Shown: one piece after another, positions 7,821 through 14,413 of the stretch | How positions within the stretch are numbered: the first letter of the stretch is position 1 | Layout of the letters: every line of letters starts with the position of its first letter | Assembly: GCA_013202335.1 (NCBI GenBank) | Contig: JABMQR010000089.1 | Location: 1 to 22,228 of the forward strand | DNA from: Bacteroidota bacterium | Lineage (GTDB): Bacteria; Spirochaetota; Spirochaetia; JABMQR01 | Direction of reading: 5' to 3' | Length of the DNA stretch: 22,228 bases | Program-made: the position numbers and the translations under genes | Notes under the pieces: model-generated | Told to the model about the DNA's origin: nothing | Database searches by the model: none | The model's input: the letters and a program-made list of their open reading frames with translations, nothing else

Positions 7821-8620
7821 TGGACGAAAGTCCTTTTCAAGTCCAACCTCTGACTCTCTCTGATCTTATATCTCAATTTACTCTGTGCGGTATCGAGCAA
7901 GGGCAAACGATCAGTGTACATGCTACTCTCAGCTCACTCGGTTGGGTTGTGGGTGGAGCAGAAACCGTCATAAGGGCTTTGTTTGAAATTGTTGGTTCTG
8001 AAGGAACCTTGATGATGCCGGCTCAAACATGGAAAAACCTTGATCCCTCTACGGGAGTTCATTGGGAGCAGCCCGAAGAGTGGTGGCCAATAATCCGTGA
8101 ACATTGGCCGGCTTTTGATCCTGAGGTTACCCCATCCATCAATATGGGTGTCATAGCCGAGATGTTTCGCACATGGCCTGGAACAGTGCGAAGTAATCAT
8201 CCGGCAAGATCTTTTGCTGCAAATGGCCCTAATGCCGAATTTCTCATGAAAAACCACGACCTGAAGAATATTTTTGGGGAAGGCTCCCCACTGCACAAAC
8301 TCTATGAACTCGATGGACATATCCTGCTGCTGGGTGTTGGTCATGATAAGAACACCTCTCTCCATCTGGCTGAGACCAGAGCTGATTTTCATGGAAAACA
8401 TATGGTAAAAGAGAGCAGCGCTGTTATGGTGAACGGACATCGGGAATGGATGACATATGAGACTCTGGCGGTTGAAGATGCTGATTTCAAGACTTTGGGA
8501 GATGCCTTTGAAGCTGAGTATGGCATAAAGCGGCACAGGGTTGGAAATGCTGATGTTCGTTTCATACGGCAGCGCCCACTTGTCGACTGGGCTGTTCGGT
8601 GGATGGAAAAGAATCGGTAA
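7820..8620 (+). CDS. AAC(3)-family (aminoglycoside N3-acetyltransferase-like) enzyme
   Basis: 266 residues, the normal length for the Antibiotic_NAT family, which transfers acetyl from acetyl-CoA to an amino group. The family motifs are clear: VHATLSSLGWVVGGAETVI (33-51), the acetyl-CoA-binding GSEGTLMMPAQTW (59-71), RSNHPARSFAANG (124-136), and LLLGVGHDKNTSLHLAE (169-185). ATG 7820 overlaps the synthetase stop (TGATG), with GAAGGA ten bases upstream, so the two are co-translated. Chromosomal members such as YokD often do not confer resistance and their natural substrates are mostly unknown. Coupling to an acyl-CoA synthetase suggests metabolism rather than a resistance cassette; that is inference. 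Confidence 0.85.
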   Translation: MDESPFQVQPLTLSDLISQFTLCGIEQGQTISVHATLSSLGWVVGGAETVIRALFEIVGSEGTLMMPAQTWKNLDPSTGVHWEQPEEWWPIIREHWPAFDPEVTPSINMGVIAEMFRTWPGTVRSNHPARSFAANGPNAEFLMKNHDLKNIFGEGSPLHKLYELDGHILLLGVGHDKNTSLHLAETRADFHGKHMVKESSAVMVNGHREWMTYETLAVEDADFKTLGDAFEAEYGIKRHRVGNADVRFIRQRPLVDWAVRWMEKNR

Positions 8621-8709
8621 GATTCACTCGATAGATTATAGTATTAATTTTGTGAGAGGTTTCTTATAGATTTTCTCTCAATCAAACGGGGAGCTAAAAC
8701 TGTAGTGGT

Positions 8710-8844
8710 TCTTGAGAGTATGTTTTTGTTATTATTCATTTAGACAAATCTGTTTAAACACAGGTACCCTCTGGTGATGAACTGCTTAATGAAAAGAATA
8801 TTTCCGGTACTATTGAGCTGGAACCATTTTGGATTGCGTGGTAA
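8710..8844 (+). pseudogene. Remnant of a glycoside hydrolase C-terminal beta domain
   Basis: One frame ending in TAA at 8842-8844 reads EYVFVIIHLDKSV, a stop, then TQVPSGDELLNEKNISGTIE and LEPFWIAW. This is like the C-terminal sandwich of GH42/GH13-type hydrolases: '...YxFVxNH... DLLtGexisGxixLePy...'. Two in-frame stops (8713-8715 and 8755-8757) and no recognisable catalytic part upstream mark it as a decayed fragment. It lies in the 246-base space between two convergent genes, which otherwise shows nothing. The family assignment is from memory of the C-terminal pattern only. Confidence 0.45.
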
Positions 8845-8866
8845 AGACATTTCAATAAGTATCTAA

Positions 8867-9892
8867 TTAATTATTCAGTGAAATAATACTTTCATCACCA
8901 AGCATGAGGCTGCTAAATCCTGAATCTCGCAGTAACTTTCTACAACGCTCAACTGTCCATCCTCTATGGTTGTCTGTATCCAGTGAAATATCACGAGGAT
9001 TTGCACCACTCTCAGCCGTTATAAGGTTTGCCCCTGAAAGGAGCCCTACCTGATTCGGCTCATGAATCGACATGAATTTAAATGATTTTGCTTTACCCAG
9101 AGCTAGAGTAACCACAGCAGCAATATGGGCGAGTCGTATTTCGGAAATCTGTCCCAATTGGGCTAAGGGCGTGTTTTGCACAGGAATCCGTTTCATTACA
9201 GCATGTTGTGTGCACCCTAAATCGATACCGATGAAAAAGTTTTCTACAAGCTCCTCATTTGTATGTTCGGGACCAATCGGTTCACAGCAGGTATAGAGCT
9301 CTAATCCCGCATCTATGATGTGTTCCATACTTCTTATTCGGTCTTTTGGGCTTAAGTTTGTATCAATACCTTCGCGTAATCGATTGACATGATAAGCACC
9401 CTGAACCCCTGCATTCTTAAGGATTCTATAGGTTTCCAAATCAGAATCACCAATGTTTACCCAAATTTGAGTTTGCGGCGGGGTAACTTCCTTGCTGATT
9501 CTCACTGCATTAAGCAATCTATCCATATCATAATCATGCATTGTCATGAGGTAGAGGCCATACAAGTCACCATTTATGGTGAATTCTTCTATTTTTTGCC
9601 TGAGGACCTCATCCGAAATGCGGAAACTTGAGATTTGGGTATCTCTATTTCCGAAAGTACAAAACCTGCATCCTCCAGTACAGATATCAGTCTCCAGCCC
9701 AATCTGGCCAAGTATTACTGCAGAATTTTCTAATCGCTCTCTGGTTAGTGCATTTGCTGTCCCCCGGATGAGTGAAGACTCAAATGATGTTTCATCAAAA
9801 TCCAGAAGGTATATCGATTCCTGTCGTGTGAGCCCTTTTCCTTCCCGAGCCCCTTCAAGAAGTTCTGGCAGTCGATAGTTTTTATACGGCAT
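8867..9892 (-). CDS. BioB/HydE/PylB-like radical SAM enzyme
   Basis: 341 residues. The radical SAM cluster motif is C-x3-C-x2-C at 71, 75 and 78 (CTGGCRFCTF). It lies after an N-terminal helical region, as in biotin synthase, HydE and the pyrrolysine mutase PylB. The C-terminal half contains SGANLITAESGANP, similar to the end of the BATS barrel in these enzymes. An AAAGGA site precedes the ATG. It could be a mutase, a methyl- or sulfur-handling enzyme or a cofactor builder; sequence alone does not decide. I find no PylC or PylD beside it, so pyrrolysine synthesis is unlikely. It shares strand with the MtmB-like gene upstream, 407 bases away, with one opposite-strand gene between. Confidence 0.75.
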   Translation of the reverse strand: MPYKNYRLPELLEGAREGKGLTRQESIYLLDFDETSFESSLIRGTANALTRERLENSAVILGQIGLETDICTGGCRFCTFGNRDTQISSFRISDEVLRQKIEEFTINGDLYGLYLMTMHDYDMDRLLNAVRISKEVTPPQTQIWVNIGDSDLETYRILKNAGVQGAYHVNRLREGIDTNLSPKDRIRSMEHIIDAGLELYTCCEPIGPEHTNEELVENFFIGIDLGCTQHAVMKRIPVQNTPLAQLGQISEIRLAHIAAVVTLALGKAKSFKFMSIHEPNQVGLLSGANLITAESGANPRDISLDTDNHRGWTVERCRKLLRDSGFSSLMLGDESIISLNN

Positions 9893-10103
9893 TATAGTAA
9901 ATCCTTTTTATAAAATTCATGGTTAATTATAGATGTCAGATGCATTGTTTCTAGGAAAATTTAATGAGAATTTGAATTATATTAGAAACTTTATGCAGCG
10001 AAACGAATCTTTGATATGGAACTATTTCTCAGACATATAGTAAAAACATCTGTTATTCGTGTAAAAAATACAAATTTATTTAATAGTTTTGATGTCAATC
10101 AAC

Positions 10104-10135
10104 ATAACAAGTCTGCTTGAACATATACTTGTTAT
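10104..10135. promoter_or_regulatory. Perfect 9-bp inverted repeat before the ribbon-helix-helix gene
   Basis: ATAACAAGT (10104-10112) and ACTTGTTAT (10127-10135) are exact reverse complements separated by 14 bases. The second arm ends directly before the AGGAGG ribosome binding site at 10136-10141. Ribbon-helix-helix regulators usually bind paired half-sites in their own promoter, so this is a candidate autoregulatory operator. As RNA it would be a hairpin next to the ribosome binding site. Confidence 0.5.
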
Positions 10136-10148
10136 AGGAGGATATATA

Positions 10149-10337
10149 ATGCCGCAAATATCACTGTATATTGATGAAGTAACTCTAAAAAAAGTGGAAC
10201 TTGCAGCCAAGCTGGCGCACCTCTCTATCTCTAAATTTGTTGCTGCAAGGTTAAAAGAATATATATTGATCCGGGTATATCATAAAGACAAAATCTCTAT
10301 CAACAAACACGCTCCAAGTCCAATCCCAGGGACTTGA
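10149..10337 (+). CDS. Ribbon-helix-helix (CopG/antitoxin-like) protein, probably shortened
   Basis: 62 residues from ATG 10149, which has AGGAGG at 10136-10141 with ideal spacing. MPQISLYIDEVTLKKVELAA (1-20) gives the beta strand and first helix, and the next segment, LAHLSISKFVAARLKEYI, the second helix, of an RHH DNA-binding domain as in small type II antitoxins. Relatives I recall continue with an acidic, aromatic tail (toxin-binding); here the sequence after LKEYI turns into an unrelated basic stretch. The last 38 bases overlap tail-to-tail with the MtmB-like gene. No toxin gene lies next to it. It is therefore an orphan or truncated antitoxin, or a stand-alone regulator, lying between the MtmB-like and radical SAM genes. 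Confidence 0.65.
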   Translation: MPQISLYIDEVTLKKVELAAKLAHLSISKFVAARLKEYILIRVYHKDKISINKHAPSPIPGT

Positions 10338-11694
10338 GAATTCTTTTTGCTTCCTCATAAAGTGCCTGCCATTCCGGCAGAGGTTCAATTGTTTCCAAAT
10401 TGTATGCTTCATCAAATCGTTTTCCGGGATTGCCTCCGGGCATGGTAAAGACATGTTCATATCGTTTAATCAATTTTGTTATCATAGTATTAGCTTCTTT
10501 CCGGGAAATACCCTGCAGGGCAACGGCATGGCCAACTTCACCCATTAATCGCACCTCAAGTCCGGTTCCATTGGGAAGACCACCGTCAGCCGATCCAACA
10601 CCTTCCAGGTGACCACCGCTGACGGTGATTGCAATGGCATTTGCCGCTGTTTCAAGCAGCAGCTCTAACGTGAGAGCTCCGCTTTTTGGATAGATGTCAC
10701 AGAAAATAACGGATGGTGCATTTCGTGCAAAAGCCTGGCAGACCGCACTCTGCAGCCACATACAACCCGGTGCACTGGTGGCAACATAATTTATATGTAT
10801 TGGATGGCAGAGGTGATAATCAGCAAGGGCGATAATGTTGGCGGCAAGGAAAGAGGCTACTTCCAGCACTGCAGCACCCGGAGCATCTCCACCAAGACCC
10901 CCAACCATAACGGCAGCAAGTGAGGCGTTTTTCATGCCGTGCTGTATTGAATTTGCTGCTCTGAGTAAATTATCGTTGTCGATCATCAGCTCATTGAAAA
11001 GGGCAACCAGATGTGAGTCACAGGATCGAATGCCGCCTGCAGCAGCAGAAGCCAAATCACCCACCTCTGAAACACTGGATTCGCCAGCCAGCATCCCCAT
11101 TCCAGGGCGTCCCGCTTCATTCAGTCCCTGATGAAGCAGCTTCAGTTCTCTTCGAACAGCCAGTAGTTCCGTGACTCCCCGTGTTCGTACGGGATATCCA
11201 TCAACATCAATAAGGGAGCCGCATGTGGCAAGATCCACAATGGGTTCTTTCATCCAGCTTTTCACTATGGGGAGAAAAAGATTTTCCGGTGTTGGAGCTC
11301 CCGGGTTACCGCCCCAAACTTTGGGAGTCGAACGATCTTCAACCCCTCTGGGTCGAACGATACAAGCATCATTTCCCGTTCCCATTTCCAGATCAGGTTT
11401 CTGCAGCGTCAGGGCACGGTCTATATCGGCTTCTGAGAACAAAATTTGTCGATTTTCTGATATGAGGTAGATACCGGTTTCCCGTAACAGCTCTTTACCT
11501 GCTTGATATAATCTATCAATCATTGCATCATCCGTGGGAACGATGGTATCAGGTGACCAGGAAAGTTCATGTTTTTGAACCATCTCCATGGTTTTCATCA
11601 CAACATATTCAAAATCCCAGTCTGCTTTCTTAATACTTTTCCCTTCGCTGCCAGCAGCAAGGACATCCAAAAACATTCTTTGTCGTTCGTTCAT
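10300..11694 (-). CDS. MtmB-like methyltransferase without pyrrolysine
   Basis: 464 residues, close to the 458 of monomethylamine:corrinoid methyltransferase MtmB. It aligns along its whole length: DWDFEYVVMKTMEM, TGIYLI, GTGNDA, the hallmark AGRPGMG (194-200), CDSH (225-228), LMGEVGHA, and the end YNLETIEPLPEWQALYEEA. MtmB has pyrrolysine at 202, two letters after AGRPGMG, encoded by in-frame UAG. Here residue 202 is Leu and the frame is uninterrupted. MtmB Glu229 (after DSH) is Leu229 and Glu259 is Leu259, while Tyr335-Pro336 is kept. The barrel is thus conserved but the amine-activating pocket is replaced by aliphatic residues. A methyl-transferring role toward a corrinoid protein is inferred; none is encoded in the window. 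I chose ATG 11694 because AGGAGA lies 7 bases upstream; a GTG at 11721 lacks this. MtmB residues are recalled, not looked up. Confidence 0.85.
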   Translation of the reverse strand: MNERQRMFLDVLAAGSEGKSIKKADWDFEYVVMKTMEMVQKHELSWSPDTIVPTDDAMIDRLYQAGKELLRETGIYLISENRQILFSEADIDRALTLQKPDLEMGTGNDACIVRPRGVEDRSTPKVWGGNPGAPTPENLFLPIVKSWMKEPIVDLATCGSLIDVDGYPVRTRGVTELLAVRRELKLLHQGLNEAGRPGMGMLAGESSVSEVGDLASAAAGGIRSCDSHLVALFNELMIDNDNLLRAANSIQHGMKNASLAAVMVGGLGGDAPGAAVLEVASFLAANIIALADYHLCHPIHINYVATSAPGCMWLQSAVCQAFARNAPSVIFCDIYPKSGALTLELLLETAANAIAITVSGGHLEGVGSADGGLPNGTGLEVRLMGEVGHAVALQGISRKEANTMITKLIKRYEHVFTMPGGNPGKRFDEAYNLETIEPLPEWQALYEEAKRILKSLGLDLERVC

Positions 11695-11907
11695 CAATAA
11701 TTCTCCTGCACGAATAAGCACTTTTTTAATAAGTTCAAATTGCTTTGAACTATGCTTATTGTTTGTACATAATGGGTTTGTGTAGTATTACCGGTGCGAA
11801 AGTGCACGAGCCAGGTTTCCCGTCCTGCAGAAATACAGTATAGAATTTTGATTGCTAACACTGGATAGACATTATGAAATGTATTTCAGTGTTAAGGGAG
11901 TGAAACT
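11695..11907 (-). ncRNA. Long structured 5' leader of the MtmB-like gene (candidate cis-regulatory RNA)
   Basis: From the predicted start near 11907 to the ATG there are about 210 nt with several complementary arms. Hairpin 1 is 11894-11856: 8-bp outer stem UAACACUG/CAGUGUUA, 5-bp inner stem ACAUU/AAUGU. Small stems CAGG/CCUG (11827-11812) and GUGC/GCAC (11807-11794) lie in the middle. Last is a nested hairpin at 11760-11713: outer AAUAAGCA/UGCUUAUU, inner AGUUCAAA/UUUGAACU closed by a GCAA (GNRA) tetraloop. It ends 18 bases before the start codon, next to AGGAGA. CAUAAUG within hairpin 1 could also pair with CAUUAUG at 11774-11768. It matches no riboswitch class I know; I see no B12 box. Confidence 0.5.
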
Positions 11908-11913
11908 GTATGT

Positions 11914-11942
11914 ATTGTAGCGATTGAAGCATTGCTTGTCAA
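11914..11942 (-). promoter_or_regulatory. Near-consensus promoter of the MtmB-like gene
   Basis: On the minus strand a perfect -35 TTGACA (11942-11937), a 17-base spacer and TACAAT (11919-11914, five of six matches to TATAAT). Start of transcription is expected near 11907. The gene's own start codon is at 11694, so the untranslated leader is unusually long. Confidence 0.75.
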
Positions 11943-11981
11943 AATAAAGTGAGCGGTGAGCAGTTTCAAAGAGAGAAAGTG

Positions 11982-13259
11982 TTAATAAGAGAATACTTCA
12001 AAATATATTCGTCTCTTCTTAACTGACAGGTCAGACAAAGCACCAAGCAGTATTTTTCTCACGTTTGGTGATGAGCAGATATAGTATAAGTAATCCTGGG
12101 GTGCTGAAAGAGTAGATTTTAACAGTTCAGAGGAGTAGAGCACTCCATCTTCCTGATAGACATAGATATGTAAAGTGAGCAGTGGAACAGCTTCTGCAAC
12201 AGCCAGCATTTCTGATTCATCCAGCAGCTCATCACGGGTGTTAACAGCCAGAAAAGCTTCAACTTCATGAATGGGAGGATGGTGAAGCATATCACGTATA
12301 AGGCTTACAATAGGAACAATTCCTATCCCTGAACCAATCAAACAGACTTTTCCTTTGTGGTACCCAGGAACGAAATTGCCGAATCCTCCATTTATTCGGG
12401 CGATACTTCCTGGTGTTATTGAGCTGATAATGTCGGTATAATCACCAAGTCCTTTGATTCCCAACGATATTCCTGCATCTGAAGGGGCAGAGAGGAAAGA
12501 GAACGGATGTTCCTGTTTTGGCAGTCCGGGTGAGCGCCAGCTGATATAGCCAAATTGCCCGGCTGAGTAGGAGAGACCGGATGTAATAGGCTTGAAGGTC
12601 AGTATACTGGTGTCCTGAACCAAATCATTACTTATCAGGCTGAAACGAGGCAGCCGCAGTTTTTGTATCCGGGAAAAGATAAACAGTGATAAAACGATTA
12701 TTAGATGAATGATAGGGTATACAGCAGCAAACAGGTAGCTGCTGTCAAGCATATCTGCACGTAGAATGTGAATGAATGACAGGACTCCCATACCGGCAAA
12801 AAAATATCCGTGAATTGCTTTGAGATATTCGTACCGGGCAATTCGGTTCTGTTTGGTTTTCTTTAATACTTTTCTGCGCAAGTGCCTGAATATCGGGGCT
12901 TCAATCCAGAGAATTGCCAGTGTAAATAATCCGGCAAAGAGGATGAGCAGACCCCATGAGAGCAGGTCTATCAATTTCCCTGCAAAAAGCTTGTACAGAA
13001 CATGATATACCAAAGCGATTATCAGGGAAGTTCCGGTAATAACGTGAAACTTTACCAGTTTGTCGTAGGGTAAATGTTTTTGCATGAACGGAATTTTTAC
13101 CGTTATGAGAATATGGTTCAGTATCCAATAGTAACTTACAATAGCAAAGAAGTAGTTGATGGTATCAAAGAACCTGAAAAAAGGAAGATCCATCAAAAAG
13201 AGGATGAACTGGACTACGGGTAGGACAACGTAAAGAACACCAATCAATAATATCATCAT
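11982..13259 (-). CDS. NOX/FRE-type membrane flavocytochrome (ferric-reductase-like)
   Basis: 425 residues. The N-terminal 200 residues hold about six membrane helices with two His pairs, His72/His86 and His150/His164, each separated by 13 residues. This is the bis-heme b signature of NADPH oxidases and ferric reductases. The C-terminal half is a ferredoxin-NADP reductase-type module with the FAD motif HPFSFLS (251-257), the nucleotide-binding GSGIGIVP (309-316) and the late Cys395 in YYICSSPN. It should carry electrons from cytoplasmic NAD(P)H through FAD and two hemes to the outer face. Its start overlaps the upstream stop (ATGA), so it is co-translated with the secreted protein gene. The final acceptor (metal, quinone, oxygen or the partner proteins) is not shown by sequence. 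Confidence 0.85.
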   Translation of the reverse strand: MMILLIGVLYVVLPVVQFILFLMDLPFFRFFDTINYFFAIVSYYWILNHILITVKIPFMQKHLPYDKLVKFHVITGTSLIIALVYHVLYKLFAGKLIDLLSWGLLILFAGLFTLAILWIEAPIFRHLRRKVLKKTKQNRIARYEYLKAIHGYFFAGMGVLSFIHILRADMLDSSYLFAAVYPIIHLIIVLSLFIFSRIQKLRLPRFSLISNDLVQDTSILTFKPITSGLSYSAGQFGYISWRSPGLPKQEHPFSFLSAPSDAGISLGIKGLGDYTDIISSITPGSIARINGGFGNFVPGYHKGKVCLIGSGIGIVPIVSLIRDMLHHPPIHEVEAFLAVNTRDELLDESEMLAVAEAVPLLTLHIYVYQEDGVLYSSELLKSTLSAPQDYLYYICSSPNVRKILLGALSDLSVKKRRIYFEVFSY

Positions 13260-13741
13260 TGTGCCAATTTTTCATTAATGAGCCTATAGAGCTCAGCTGT
13301 CCATTCCTGATGCATATCGAGATAGGGATTTACCTTTTTATCCTCCCATCTTGTTGCCGCGGAGATTTCATCAATCCCGTATAAGGAGTCGACAGCAGCA
13401 ACAAACTCTAAAATTGTTTGTCTTCCAATTGAATAGAGGTTTACCAGGATCAGGGACTCTTTGTTTTGGGAAGAGTTAACGTAACTTTCAACTCTGGGAT
13501 CAATACCGGAACTTCGGCCGGAATTGAGAATTACGATAACTTTCTCGTTTCCTTTTAATGCCTGAAATCCATACGCATAGACAAATTTATGAGGAACTTT
13601 ATTTCTTTTTGCTTCTTTCTTAATAAAACTTCCACCTTCCATATTGACTTCAGTACGGTCAAGATAGACAACTGTTACATTCTTTGCGAAGAGGGCAAAG
13701 GATACACTCAACACTAAAATCATCATAATAACTTTTTTCAT
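13256..13741 (-). CDS. Secreted protein of unknown function, partner of the flavocytochrome
   Basis: 161 residues with a signal peptide (MKKVIMMILVLSVSFALFA, cleavage probably after Ala19). The mature part alternates hydrophobic strands and helices: NVTVVYL, KVIVILNSGRSSGIDPRVES, LILVNLYSIG. That pattern is loosely like a flavodoxin-type alpha/beta fold, but I see no sure phosphate loop and recognise no family. There are no Cys and no heme motif, so if it is a redox protein it would use a non-covalent cofactor such as FMN. A GGAGG site precedes the ATG. It lies 20 bases after the small membrane protein gene and overlaps the flavocytochrome start, and probably acts outside the membrane with it. 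Confidence 0.7.
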   Translation of the reverse strand: MKKVIMMILVLSVSFALFAKNVTVVYLDRTEVNMEGGSFIKKEAKRNKVPHKFVYAYGFQALKGNEKVIVILNSGRSSGIDPRVESYVNSSQNKESLILVNLYSIGRQTILEFVAAVDSLYGIDEISAATRWEDKKVNPYLDMHQEWTAELYRLINEKLAQ

Positions 13742-13761
13742 AAAAAACTTTCCTCCAAATA

Positions 13762-14268
13762 TTAGAGCTGCAGTATAATTCCTGCACCCATCATAGCTGT
13801 GCCTAGTCCGGCCATAATCGGGTGAGCATCAGATTCACCTAACAATGTGGCAGCTATCATCAAAACTCCACCAGTAATTCCCAGAACAATATGAATATTA
13901 TCTATGGTGAACAATCCGTTACCGGTATTCAGACGATCTCCATAATTTAAAAATCCTATACCAATGTTTAATGCTGCAGCTGCCGAGGCAGCGGTTCCAA
14001 GAGCCCCATGCACATCATCACCCAGAACGTCTGGAGACAGTAGTCCAGCTGTGAGACCGATTAATACCGCGCTGTATCCCAGAATATCATGTGTTGTTGA
14101 GAGCAGCTGGTACCCATCAGGTCCCATAAGGTAATCCTGGATTGGGGTCAGGTCGATAAGTGGTCTTTTCTCATTTTCGGGTAAAGCTGTAAGTTCATCC
14201 TGGGAAAAGAGTGCTGAAGGAACTGCAAGAAGTAATATGATCAGACAGAAAATAATTTTTTTTACCAT
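13762..14268 (-). CDS. Small four-helix membrane protein with conserved-looking His residues (b561-like?)
   Basis: 168 residues: a signal peptide or first anchor (1-22), a short polar region, then four hydrophobic helices (about 60-78, 87-108, 125-143, 150-168). A His stands near the start of each helix or just before it (60, 87, 126, 149), as in THDILGY, DDVHGALG, DNIHIVLG and DAHPIMAG. This layout suggests heme b ligation in a cytochrome b561-like bundle, but I recognise no exact family. ATG 14268 (with GGAT upstream) is slightly favoured over ATG 14277, which lacks a ribosome site. It leads a three-gene operon with the secreted protein and the flavocytochrome, which supports an electron-transfer role. 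Confidence 0.6.
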   Translation of the reverse strand: MVKKIIFCLIILLLAVPSALFSQDELTALPENEKRPLIDLTPIQDYLMGPDGYQLLSTTHDILGYSAVLIGLTAGLLSPDVLGDDVHGALGTAASAAAALNIGIGFLNYGDRLNTGNGLFTIDNIHIVLGITGGVLMIAATLLGESDAHPIMAGLGTAMMGAGIILQL

Positions 14269-14413
14269 AATATTCATCCAAATAGAAATATTTTATTCAG
14301 TAAATAACATAATGACTGAGTAATATTATCATGTATTAAAGGAGGGAAGGGATGAAATGGTTACATATTTTCTTATCAGTTTTAACAGGGAGAATAGAAA
14401 ATTAGAATATTAG

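Noticed and set aside
10835..11470. Several open frames on the plus strand opposite the MtmB-like gene
   Set aside because: They are antisense to a well-conserved gene and have low-complexity, Ser/Pro-rich translations typical of shadow frames.
10300..11694. Possible in-frame UAG encoding pyrrolysine in the MtmB-like gene
   Set aside because: The reading frame is continuous from ATG 11694 to the TGA at 10302-10300, and the pyrrolysine position is a Leu codon.
11695..11907. Cobalamin riboswitch before the MtmB-like gene
   Set aside because: A region resembling CAGGA...ACCTG exists, but the B12 box and the conserved GGTG core are not present at the right spacing.
14353..14406. Short frame MKWLHIFLSV... 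after a GGAGGG site, left of the insertion sequence
   Set aside because: It has only 17 codons before a stop and no recognisable content. It may be the start of a gene broken by the insertion, but nothing supports that beyond the ribosome-site-like sequence.
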